21,289 bases of DNA, from IMG/VR virus record IMGVR_UViG_3300034198_003546, positions 1-21,289 of that record. One strand, 5' to 3'. Origin of the DNA: a virus. Position numbers and translations under genes: made by a program. This document shows, piece after piece, positions 1 to 6,027 of the stretch. The notes under the pieces were generated by a model that did no database searches, was not told where the DNA came from, and saw only the letters and a list, made by a program, of their open reading frames with translations. Position 1 is the stretch's first letter; each line of letters opens with the position of its first letter.

Positions 1-2
1 AT

Positions 3-329
3 AAAAAGCCAAGCGGCGAACCGAAATCCGCCGCCCGACCCAATGTTCAACGTCAAACGTCAAACAACAACAACGTCGCCAAAGATACACACGAATGTGT
101 TTTATTCGGGTCAATTGCAGAACATTTTTGTGATTGGGAAATCACGTTCATGATTCACCACATGAACAAGGAAAAAACATTCGGGGTTAAAATCAACCGT
201 CAATCCATTAAATTCATGGCAATCGAAACGATCCGTGAATTCATTAACACAATCAACGTCGGTTCAATCGGTCAATCCGTCGTTGGTTGCATATTATCAA
301 AATTGGCCACAAATACACAACAACCATAA
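3..329 (+). CDS. Partial gene of unknown function, cut by the left edge
   Basis: The frame is open from the window edge to a TAA at 327-329, giving at least 108 residues. The visible part has a low-complexity basic and Asn-rich stretch (four Asn codons at 66-77, read from an AAC repeat), then a compact segment with KTFGVKINRQSIKF and IETIREFINTI that looks folded. Codon use (TTG/TTA leucines, CGT/CGC arginines) matches neighbouring genes. The true start is outside the window, or possibly an internal ATG near 150. I do not recognise the family. The stop sits 2 bases before the next start, suggesting one transcript with the recombination genes. Confidence 0.6.
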   Translation, partial: KKPSGEPKSAARPNVQRQTSNNNNVAKDTHECVLFGSIAEHFCDWEITFMIHHMNKEKTFGVKINRQSIKFMAIETIREFINTINVGSIGQSVVGCILSKLATNTQQP

Positions 330-331
330 AC

Positions 332-814
332 ATGGAACAAAATTTTTTGCAAATGGTCAACGCGGAACAATCGTTGACAAAGACACGCGCCGCAGAGTTC
401 GCGGAAATGATTATTGAGATTAACGAAAACGGTCATGTGGACACGTTCACGGCGTTGGCCCGATTGGAATTCATGTCCCAGGTGATCGACAACGCCAAAT
501 CGAAATTGAGGCAATCCGCCACGGACGAATTGGATTTGTATGGTCCCGAAGCCAAAACGGGGATCAAACGTTTCGGGGTGACATTTAAGTCCAAAGAAAC
601 GGCGGTGAAATATGATTTTTCAATGACACCCATTTGGAACGATTTGAAAGCCGCAGAGGATCACGCGTCGGATCAACGCAAGGATTTGGAGGCCCAATTG
701 AAAGCGTTAAAAAAATCAACCGTGAATGTGGATCCCGAAACGGGTGAAATGGTCGAAATGGTTGTCCCAATCAAATCTTCAAAAACAACAGTCGAAATAA
801 CATTATCAAAATAA
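332..814 (+). CDS. 160-aa helical/coiled-coil phage protein upstream of recT
   Basis: Starts at the ATG after an A/C-rich leader (ACAACCATAAAC); an upstream in-frame TTG at 287 would overlap the previous gene and is less likely. The protein is charged and probably helical (FTALARLEFMSQVIDNAKSKL; later a Lys/Glu-rich coiled coil around residues 100-130), then a beta-like tail with PETGEMVEMVVPIKSSKTTVEI. It lies directly before the Bet/RecT gene, where phages often keep an exonuclease or nuclease inhibitor, but I see no exonuclease motif and it is too short for a RecE/lambda-Exo nuclease. It may be a recombination accessory protein; that rests on position only. Confidence 0.8.
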   Translation: MEQNFLQMVNAEQSLTKTRAAEFAEMIIEINENGHVDTFTALARLEFMSQVIDNAKSKLRQSATDELDLYGPEAKTGIKRFGVTFKSKETAVKYDFSMTPIWNDLKAAEDHASDQRKDLEAQLKALKKSTVNVDPETGEMVEMVVPIKSSKTTVEITLSK

Positions 815-816
815 TT

Positions 817-836
817 TTCAACAAATATTGTTTGAA
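817..836 (+). repeat. Imperfect palindrome TTCAACAA...TTGTTTGAA upstream of recT
   Basis: An imperfect inverted repeat of 20 bases lies 3 bases after the stop of the 160-aa gene and 44 bases before the recT start. A near-identical but perfect version (8-bp arms, 4-base loop) occurs at 4478-4497, again in an intergenic gap before a gene with a CAA leader. The sharing suggests a regulatory site or weak hairpin. There is no following T-run, so it is not a standard terminator. Confidence 0.4.
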
Positions 837-858
837 CGATTGTTCATTCGTATCTTCG
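831..858 (+). promoter_or_regulatory. Weak candidate Bacteroidetes-type promoter before recT
   Basis: TTTG at 831-834 and TATCTTCG at 851-858 resemble the Bacteroidetes -33 TTTG and -7 TAnnTTTG boxes, with one mismatch in the -7 box. The spacer is 16 bases, shorter than the usual 19 or so; using ATTG at 827-830 gives 20. The 66-base gap is one of the few places in the early region with room for a promoter. Low confidence. Confidence 0.2.
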
Positions 859-880
859 TTGAAATCAAAACAACAACAAC

Positions 881-1819
881 ATGAACGAGATTCAAAAAAA
901 CCAGGTCCACACCATTGACGTGGGCAAATTACAAACGTATTTGAACGCCATGGGAATGGCGAACAATTTGACCAAAGGCGAATTCGAACAATTTGTGGAA
1001 ATCGCCCAAGGGTTCGGACTGAATCCATTTAAGCGCGAAATATACGCGAATAAATACGGGAACAATTTTTCGGTCATTGTCGGATATGAAACGTATATAA
1101 AACGCGCGGAACGTTCGGGTTTATTATCGGGGTGGTCGGTGAAAACCGACGGGTCGGTCAATTTCCAAAAGCCAAAGGAATCGACATTGAGGGCTGAAAT
1201 CACAATTCACCGCCGCGATTTTCAACACCCATTTATTCATGAAGTTTATTTTTCCGAGTATTTTGGAACGACAAAGGACGGTGTATTAAATAAGTTTTGG
1301 GGATCTAAACCCATGACCATGATTAAAAAGGTTGCAATGGCCCAGGGTTTCCGATTGTGTTTTTCGGACGAATTGGGTGGTATGCCATACACGGCGGAGG
1401 AAATGAACACCATGGACGCGGATCATGTTGTAATTCCAAAACAAATAACAGTTCAAATTGAACCAAGCCCCGAAACATTAAAGGCCGAAATTGAAAATTT
1501 GGCCAAGGCCATGACCATGGTCAAGGAATCAAACGACATGGATCAATTGCGAAATGTTTGGGTTCAATTCGAAAATCTTCATGGAAATCCCGATTTCAAA
1601 AAATTGGTAAATGATCGGAAGTCACAATTCGCCGCAGACGTTGAACCACAAACCGATTTGAAATCGGAGGACGAAATGATCAAATTGATTTCGGATTGTT
1701 CAAATGAAATTGAGTTGTTGGAATTAACCGCAAACGAAACCCGTCGTGACGTTTTGGACGCCGCGTTGGTTCGTGTGACTGAATTAAGCGAAACCGCTGA
1801 AAATGGGGGGGACAAATGA
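881..1819 (+). CDS. bet: Phage recombination protein Bet / RecT-family single-strand annealing protein
   Basis: The 312-aa protein carries the Bet-family core: GLNPFKREIYANKYG followed by a strand segment (SVIVGYETYIKRAERSGLLSGW), then HPFIHEVYFSEYF and the signature KPMTMIKKVAMAQGFRLCFSDELGGMPYTAEE at about residues 145-178. These proteins bind ssDNA, anneal complementary strands and drive phage recombination, normally with a partner 5'-3' exonuclease. No exonuclease is recognisable in this window. It is longer than lambda Bet (261 aa) because of an acidic, helical C-terminal tail (about residues 200-312) that may bind SSB or another partner. The ATG follows a perfect CAACAACAAC leader. The stop overlaps the next start by 4 bases (ATGA). 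A G6 run lies just before the stop. Confidence 0.93.
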   Translation: MNEIQKNQVHTIDVGKLQTYLNAMGMANNLTKGEFEQFVEIAQGFGLNPFKREIYANKYGNNFSVIVGYETYIKRAERSGLLSGWSVKTDGSVNFQKPKESTLRAEITIHRRDFQHPFIHEVYFSEYFGTTKDGVLNKFWGSKPMTMIKKVAMAQGFRLCFSDELGGMPYTAEEMNTMDADHVVIPKQITVQIEPSPETLKAEIENLAKAMTMVKESNDMDQLRNVWVQFENLHGNPDFKKLVNDRKSQFAADVEPQTDLKSEDEMIKLISDCSNEIELLELTANETRRDVLDAALVRVTELSETAENGGDK

Positions 1820-2211
1820 AACAAGTGACACGAAATCGAATCCAAAGGATTAAATCAAATATCAAATTGAAATTTGGATCCATTCGTCAATTTTGCGCGG
1901 TGGCGCGGTTCAATTATTGGACCGCGACCAACGCGTTGAATGGTCGTTTGGAATTGGATCACATGTTGGACGTATTATCGGACATGGAACGTTTAATCGC
2001 TGCAATCCCCGTTCCGCCATGTGACGAATGTATCAACACCGAGGACCGCGAATTTGTTCGTATCACGTTGATTACACGGTGGAAATCAATTCAAAAGTTC
2101 GTGGACAACAACCCCGAATTTTCAATGACCTTTGTTCACAATGTAATTGCGGGAAAACGAAAGATCCGCGACAATCGATTTCACCAATTGATTGAATCCG
2201 TTAAATCATGA
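1816..2211 (+). CDS. Small protein with two tandem helix-turn-helix-like halves
   Basis: 131 aa, coupled by ATGA overlaps both to recT upstream and to the replication gene downstream. Residues about 18-60 and 87-130 can be aligned by eye: SIRQF/SIQKF, then a helix, then NALNGRLEL.DHMLDVLSDME against NVIAGKRKIRDNRFHQLIESVK. This is the pattern of a short DNA-binding helix-turn-helix repeated after internal duplication. The linker holds a Pro/Cys motif (PPCDEC). It could bind two half-sites as a monomer, perhaps at the origin or as a regulator; function is inferred. No known family is recognised. Confidence 0.8.
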   Translation: MKQVTRNRIQRIKSNIKLKFGSIRQFCAVARFNYWTATNALNGRLELDHMLDVLSDMERLIAAIPVPPCDECINTEDREFVRITLITRWKSIQKFVDNNPEFSMTFVHNVIAGKRKIRDNRFHQLIESVKS

Positions 2212-3014
2212 ACAATAATATCAAACAAAATTCCAGGGATCGCCAACCCGCGTTTCAATTTTATGCGGGGGATTGGTTGACCGATCCGTCTTTAAGAATG
2301 TGTTCATTCGAAACCCGTGGCGTTTGGATTGATATGTTGTGTGTCATGTTTTTGAGCGACGAAATCGGTGTTTTGAAGATCGGGAACCAAATTTTGGACG
2401 AAAACAATGTCCGAAAATTGGTCGGAATGTCGCCAAAAAAGTTCAAAAAAGTGTGGAATGAACTGATAAATTTTGGAATCCTAAAATGTGACGAAAACGG
2501 TCGGTTTTTTTCCAAACGAATGGTTGGTGACGAACGAATTCGCCAAGTCAGACGGGAGGTTGGTAAATTAGGAGGGAACCCGCAGTTGACAAAATTGGTT
2601 GGTGGTTTGGATAAGCAAAAGCGCAACCAAAAGCCAACCCCTTCATCTTCATCTTCATCTTCATCTTCAATAAATACAAACAATGAGATTGTTTGTGTGT
2701 CGGACCATGAATTGGTTGATCATGGAAAAATTCATTTTTTGATTGATCATGTGGCGAAAAATTTTCCAAATGTCGCAAAAATTAAAAATCAATTGACCAA
2801 TGAACAATGTGAAAATTTGGAGGCGGAATTTTCCCGCGCTGAAATCATTGAAGTTTTGGAGGCCATGGAAAACCATTCAAACGTCACGAAAAAATACATG
2901 TCGGTTTCATTAACTTTGAAAAATTGGATTAAAATTCGAAAACAAAATGTCAAACAACAACAACAAAATGGTCGTTCGAAACCCGATTTCGACGATTCAA
3001 TTCGCAAGTTTTAA
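2208..3014 (+). CDS. DUF1376-like phage replication initiation protein
   Basis: 268 aa. The N-terminus has the DUF1376-type motif FQFYAGDWLTDPSLRMCSFETRGVWIDMLCVMF (about residues 17-49), followed by a winged-helix-like section (NNVRKLVGMSPKKFKKVWNELINFGIL). A poly-serine linker of nine Ser (about 145-153, encoded by a TCATCT repeat) joins a C-terminal domain with SRAEIIEVLEAMENH and KKYMSVSLTLKNWIKIRK, resembling the C-terminal part of phage replisome organisers that recruit the helicase. The family is typically a phage replication protein acting at the origin. It overlaps its upstream neighbour by 4 bases and ends in a Gln-rich tail (KQQQQNG) encoded by the next gene's CAA leader. Confidence 0.8.
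   Translation: MNNNIKQNSRDRQPAFQFYAGDWLTDPSLRMCSFETRGVWIDMLCVMFLSDEIGVLKIGNQILDENNVRKLVGMSPKKFKKVWNELINFGILKCDENGRFFSKRMVGDERIRQVRREVGKLGGNPQLTKLVGGLDKQKRNQKPTPSSSSSSSSSINTNNEIVCVSDHELVDHGKIHFLIDHVAKNFPNVAKIKNQLTNEQCENLEAEFSRAEIIEVLEAMENHSNVTKKYMSVSLTLKNWIKIRKQNVKQQQQNGRSKPDFDDSIRKF
2640..2669 (+). repeat. Hexanucleotide CTTCAT microsatellite coding poly-serine
   Basis: About five head-to-tail copies of a 6-base unit (CTTCAT, last copy CTTCAA) inside the replication gene. Read in frame it gives Ser-Ser per unit, forming the flexible linker between the two domains. Because the unit is a multiple of three, slippage would change linker length without breaking the frame. Confidence 0.85.
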
Positions 3015-3822
3015 GGGCCGCGAAATTGCAGAGGCCGCAACCCAGGACACACCAATCCGTGATTTGATTGACGACGAACCAATCCGTCAATCGTTGCGTT
3101 ATGTGTTCGCGTTGATTGGATTGAAAGCGGAAAACCTACCAACGGACGTTCAAAAAATCGTTTTGTTGGAATTCATTCAAACCGAATTAAAACATTTCAC
3201 CCCCGAAGAACTGAAATTGGCGTTTCGAATGGCGGTCGCGGGTGAACTGAATGTGGAAATTTCCCATTTCCAAAATTTTAACGCCATGTATTTGTCCAAT
3301 GTCATGAACGCATACAAAGAAAAACGCGGGGCCGCATTGATCGAAATGAACCAAAAATTGAAAGCAATGGAACCAAAAAAAGAACCAACCGAGGCGGAAC
3401 AAATCGCCGCGTTTTGGGAATACATGGAACAATTCGTCGGGTCAAAATTTGAGCAATACCGAACAACCAAACAAATCGATTGGGACAAAGTTTTTGGATC
3501 GGATCACATGTTCATTCAATTGGAAAAATTGGGGATCATTCATTTAACAGTTGACCGAAAAAATGAAATCATGAAGATCGCAGAAACCCAAGTCAAAACC
3601 CAATGGGAAAATGAACGTTCACAATCCCGTGATCGTGTTCGTGAAATACGTCAATTGCGCGAAGCGTTGGCGGAGGGATTAAAACCGCCGCAGAATTTCC
3701 AACAAAAGGTTGTGACCCGCGCTCGTGAATTAGCAATCGAACAAACGTTCGCGTCAATGTTGGAATCAAATATCGATTTCAAAGAAACAATTCAATCAAT
3801 TAAATCAAATCAATATGAGTAA
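2968..3822 (+). CDS. 284-aa helical protein paired with the replication initiator, unknown function
   Basis: I chose the ATG at 2968 because it follows CAACAACAACAAA, the start leader used by recT and others; an in-frame ATG at 2947 would add MSNNNNK and a longer overlap. The protein is mostly alpha-helical: FTPEELKLAFRMAVAGELNVE with HFQNFNAMYLSNVMNAYKEKRG (about residues 75-120), then a charged coiled region rich in Arg/Glu (NERSQSRDRVREIRQLREAL). Its place directly after the initiator and before SSB suggests a replication accessory, for example a helicase loader analogue, but no Walker motif is visible and function is not assigned. It overlaps the initiator by 47 bases and the next gene by 8. 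Confidence 0.85.
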   Translation: MVVRNPISTIQFASFKGREIAEAATQDTPIRDLIDDEPIRQSLRYVFALIGLKAENLPTDVQKIVLLEFIQTELKHFTPEELKLAFRMAVAGELNVEISHFQNFNAMYLSNVMNAYKEKRGAALIEMNQKLKAMEPKKEPTEAEQIAAFWEYMEQFVGSKFEQYRTTKQIDWDKVFGSDHMFIQLEKLGIIHLTVDRKNEIMKIAETQVKTQWENERSQSRDRVREIRQLREALAEGLKPPQNFQQKVVTRARELAIEQTFASMLESNIDFKETIQSIKSNQYE

Positions 3823-4075
3823 GCCAGGACAAATTCAAGTCGGGACCGCCATTTTGTTTTTGTTACAACGCGAATTCGTTCGCGAGTGCAAAATCGAACC
3901 CGCGGTGGACGAAAACGGTGATCCACAATTGGATCCAAATGGTCAACAAATGGACCGCGCGATTCACCCAATGGGGTGGACATTTGAAACGTGGTTGAAA
4001 ACAAACAAAATTGTTTTTGACGAACCGTCAATCATTCAACAAGCCCCCGCGCCAATGCAAATTGTAAAATCTTAA
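3815..4075 (+). CDS. 86-aa phage protein of unknown function
   Basis: Starts at ATG 3815, overlapping the previous stop by 8 bases. It begins MSKPGQIQVGTAILFLLQREF, has a short acidic and polar hairpin-like section (DENGDPQLDPNGQQMD) and ends with a Trp-containing segment (GWTFETWLKTNKIVFDEP). No membrane segment or catalytic motif is visible. It stands immediately upstream of SSB in the replication cluster. Family not recognised. Confidence 0.8.
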   Translation: MSKPGQIQVGTAILFLLQREFVRECKIEPAVDENGDPQLDPNGQQMDRAIHPMGWTFETWLKTNKIVFDEPSIIQQAPAPMQIVKS

Positions 4076-4084
4076 AACAACAAT

Positions 4085-4474
4085 ATGAATAAAATCATTG
4101 TAATTGGACGCGTTGGACGCGATCCCGAAACACGAACGTTTGGCCAAGGAACAAGCGTCACAAATTATTCGTTGGCGGTGACTGAAAAATGGTCCCGCAA
4201 CGGTGAAAAGGAAGAAAAAACCACATGGTTCAACATTTCACAATTCGGACGCGGTGCGGAATTCGCGGCCCAATACGTTCGCAAAGGACAAAAAATCGCC
4301 GTTGACGGACGATTGGAAATCCGTGAATGGACCGACAAAAACGGAATCACCCGCAAAGATCCCGAAATCGTGGCGGACAACGTTGAAATTTTAGCGGATC
4401 CAAATCGAGTTGCAAACAATACCCAGGAACAACCGCAGCAAATTTCACCCGACGGTGAAGAAACACCGTTTTAA
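4085..4474 (+). CDS. ssb: Single-stranded DNA-binding protein (SSB)
   Basis: 129 aa with a clear bacterial-type OB fold: MNKIIVIGRVGRDPETR at the start, then TSVTNYSLAVTEKW, TTWFNISQFGRGAEFAAQYVRKGQKIAVDGRLEIREWTDKNG and IVADNVEIL. It ends in a short disordered linker and an acidic tip DGEETPF, matching the terminal Pro-Phe peptide by which SSB recruits partner proteins. It coats phage ssDNA during replication and would work with the Bet/RecT protein. The length is at the short end of the family, as usual for phage SSBs. The start follows AAAACAACAAT. A 95-base intergenic gap follows, the largest in the early region. Confidence 0.96.
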   Translation: MNKIIVIGRVGRDPETRTFGQGTSVTNYSLAVTEKWSRNGEKEEKTTWFNISQFGRGAEFAAQYVRKGQKIAVDGRLEIREWTDKNGITRKDPEIVADNVEILADPNRVANNTQEQPQQISPDGEETPF

Positions 4475-4477
4475 TCA

Positions 4478-4497
4478 TTCAACAAATAATTGTTGAA
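4478..4497 (+). repeat. Perfect 8-bp palindrome TTCAACAA-ATAA-TTGTTGAA
   Basis: The arms at 4478-4485 and 4490-4497 are exact reverse complements around a 4-base loop, 3 bases after the ssb stop. The same core occurs imperfectly at 817-836 before recT. It is a candidate regulator-binding site or weak hairpin. No T-run follows on the + strand. Confidence 0.5.
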
Positions 4498-4516
4498 AAA
4501 CAACAGTCAAAAAATT

Positions 4517-4550
4517 GGGACGAATATCAAATTTGAACGATATTCGTCCC
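4517..4550 (+). promoter_or_regulatory. Perfect 12-bp inverted repeat: operator or antisense terminator
   Basis: The arms GGGACGAATATC (4517-4528) and GATATTCGTCCC (4539-4550) are exact reverse complements around a 10-base loop, 19 bases before the start of the 159-aa gene. On the + strand no T-run follows (ATACAAC comes next), so it is not a normal terminator there. On the - strand the stem is followed by AATTTTTT, which fits an intrinsic terminator stopping antisense transcription. An operator for a dimeric repressor is the other reading. Confidence 0.6.
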
Positions 4551-4551
4551 A

Positions 4552-4569
4552 TACAACAACAACAACAAC
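4552..4569 (+). promoter_or_regulatory. (CAA)n translation leader
   Basis: Six AAC/CAA units abut the ATG at 4570. It is the longest example of a leader type also seen before 881, 2968, 4085, 5435, 7092, 7413 and 21146. No Shine-Dalgarno sequence is present. CAA repeats stay unstructured in mRNA; an enhancing role is inferred. Confidence 0.55.
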
Positions 4570-5049
4570 ATGAAGAAAACAAACGCAAACGAGGTTCACA
4601 CGTTTCAAATTGATTTGAAACAATACGTTAACGAAATAAAATGGGATTCCCATTTCAAAGAATATTTTCACGGGAACCAAACAAAAATCAAATACGGTTC
4701 GATTGAATTCACGGGGACCAAGTCCGAATTGGACGCGTTTTTGGACAAAATGCCCGACAACGATTCACAGTTCAAATTGATCGGGGTGACAAATTTATCC
4801 GACGTATTGATTGACGTAAACAATACCGTGGACGGGAACATTTCGGTTCGTGTATTTGAGTTAGAATTGCGCGACAATCAAATCAAAATGACAACCAAAG
4901 ACGTATTGTCCCAAATGTTTATGGATCCCGACGACATGCCCCGAATGGAGGCCAATTTAAGCCGCAGAACATTTTTCCGAACATGGATCCGCCGTTCCGA
5001 TTTTGAATCAATCACAAACCTAAATTATCAAACAAATGAAAACGTATAA
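4570..5049 (+). CDS. 159-aa phage protein of unknown function
   Basis: First gene after the 12-bp inverted repeat, with an uninterrupted CAA leader, so probably the head of a separately controlled group. The sequence alternates short strands and helices (KIKYGSIEFTGTKSELDAFLDKM; VRVFELELRDNQIKMTTKDVLSQMF), with an acidic DPDDMPRME turn and a basic stretch SRRTFFRTWIRR near the C-terminus. No known motif or membrane segment was recognised. The end overlaps the next start by 14 bases. Confidence 0.85.
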   Translation: MKKTNANEVHTFQIDLKQYVNEIKWDSHFKEYFHGNQTKIKYGSIEFTGTKSELDAFLDKMPDNDSQFKLIGVTNLSDVLIDVNNTVDGNISVRVFELELRDNQIKMTTKDVLSQMFMDPDDMPRMEANLSRRTFFRTWIRRSDFESITNLNYQTNENV

Positions 5050-5293
5050 ATTGAATATCATGGAAAAAATCGCCATGGTTTGGACATTGCCGTTGGCGGT
5101 TGTGATCACAGTCGTGTTGATCACCATATCAATCGCCGTTTATTTATTGCGCGTCGTATTCATTTTTTCGGGGACCGCGGGATCCGCCATTTGGATCATT
5201 GACAAAATAAAGCAGCGTTGGAAATCACACCAATGGAACAAGATAAGAGAACGCGACGGGGTGTCGTCAACCATTGATTCAATGTCAAAATGA
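5036..5293 (+). CDS. Small membrane protein (85 aa)
   Basis: Residues about 12-45 are almost entirely hydrophobic (VWTLPLAVVITVVLITISI then VYLLRVVFIFSG), enough for one or two membrane passes, followed by a basic cytoplasm-like tail (KIKQRWKSHQWNKIRERDG). Size and layout would suit a holin, superinfection-exclusion or other host-membrane protein, but it is not next to any lysis gene, so no role is assigned. The start could also be ATG 5060 (MEKIAMVW); 5036 follows ATCAAACAA and fits the tight packing. It overlaps the next start by 4 bases (ATGA). Confidence 0.75.
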   Translation: MKTYKLNIMEKIAMVWTLPLAVVITVVLITISIAVYLLRVVFIFSGTAGSAIWIIDKIKQRWKSHQWNKIRERDGVSSTIDSMSK

Positions 5294-5451
5294 GAATAAA
5301 TAAAAATTTTGACGACGGGGTCGCATGGTGCGACCGTCAAATCCAAATGTTGACCCAACAACGCCAATCGATTGATCGCATGATCACGAAGTACGAAAAC
5401 AAAAAAAATTTATTGATTCAAAAACAACAACAAAATGATCAAAAACTTTGA
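5290..5451 (+). CDS. 53-aa microprotein with a poly-Gln C-terminus
   Basis: ATG at 5290 overlaps the previous stop as ATGA and the frame runs to TGA at 5449-5451. The product is short, polar and likely helical (DRQIQMLTQQRQSIDRMITKYENKKN) and ends LIQKQQQNDQKL, where the Gln run is the next gene's CAA leader read as codons. It fills a gap that would otherwise be empty in a tightly packed genome. It overlaps the next gene by 17 bases. No family recognised. Confidence 0.65.
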   Translation: MRINKNFDDGVAWCDRQIQMLTQQRQSIDRMITKYENKKNLLIQKQQQNDQKL

Positions 5452-5833
5452 AGAACACACCGTTGAATTGTCACCCGACGAACAAAAATTTGTGGGCGTA
5501 ATCGTGCAAAGATTCAACACCAAAAAAGGAAAACAACACATTGTCACCGCAGACGCAATAATTGAGGGGCTGAAAACCCATTTCAATTTTGAGTTCAAGG
5601 AATCCAGGGTCCGAAAAATGATTCAATACATTCGATTAAACAATTTGGTCGTGGGATTGATCGCAACGTCCAAAGGGTATTTCGTCGCGGATTCAATCGA
5701 GGAGATTCAAGATTGGGTTAATTCATTAAAATCCAGGGAAAACGCGATCCGTTCCATTCGTGAAATTGCAGAACGTCAAATCGAAATCATGAATATTTCA
5801 AACCAACCAACAACCCAATTTGAACTTTTTTAA
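5435..5833 (+). CDS. Winged-helix-like phage DNA-binding protein
   Basis: 132 aa. After a short N-terminus come two helices (DEQKFVGVIVQRFNTKKG, ADAIIEGLKTHFNF) and then ESRVRKMIQYIRLNNLVVGLIATSKGYFVADSIEEIQDWVNSLKSRENAIRSI. The VRKMIQYIR recognition-like helix followed by LIATSKGYFVA as a beta wing, then the EEIQDWVNSLKSRENAI helix, is a layout I know from many small phage proteins of presumed winged-helix fold. DNA binding is inferred; the target is unknown. The start follows AAAACAACAACAAA. Confidence 0.8.
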   Translation: MIKNFEEHTVELSPDEQKFVGVIVQRFNTKKGKQHIVTADAIIEGLKTHFNFEFKESRVRKMIQYIRLNNLVVGLIATSKGYFVADSIEEIQDWVNSLKSRENAIRSIREIAERQIEIMNISNQPTTQFELF

Positions 5834-5834
5834 T

Positions 5835-6017
5835 ATGTTTGAAGCGATCAAAAACCACATGAACGAAATGTTTGATCAAACAATCGCAGACATGGCGGTC
5901 AACGATCAGATTTCATTGGAGGAATTCCAATTCAAATTGAAAGCAATCGAAACGGCCCGAACCAACGCCATGGGAATGATTGATTGGTTGGATCCATTAT
6001 CGAACAATTTGTTGTAA
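5835..6017 (+). CDS. 60-aa helical protein of unknown function
   Basis: I take ATG 5835, 1 base after the previous stop; an in-frame TTG at 5820 is possible but inside the previous gene. The protein is acidic and helical (MFEAIKNHMNEMFDQTIADM, then SLEEFQFKLKAIETARTNAMGMIDWLDP). No recognised motif. It sits at the border between the early genes and the packaging genes. Confidence 0.75.
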   Translation: MFEAIKNHMNEMFDQTIADMAVNDQISLEEFQFKLKAIETARTNAMGMIDWLDPLSNNLL

Positions 6018-6022
6018 TTTTG
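6015..6022 (+). promoter_or_regulatory. TAATTTTG box just before a start (possible -7 element)
   Basis: Matches the Bacteroidetes -7 consensus TAnnTTTG and lies 5 bases before the ATG at 6028; the same spacing recurs at 15125 and 17993. No -33 TTTG at the expected distance was seen, and the TAA is also the stop of the previous gene. Confidence 0.2.
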
Positions 6023-6027
6023 AAAAT

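Noticed and set aside
43-153. ATG-initiated short frame in the first 150 bases
   Set aside because: The competing frame from position 3 is longer, runs off the left edge and has better codon use and protein-like sequence.
1804-1813. G6 run near the end of recT as a phase-variable tract
   Set aside because: Only six G, two glycine-type codons before the stop; too short and too near the end to switch function.
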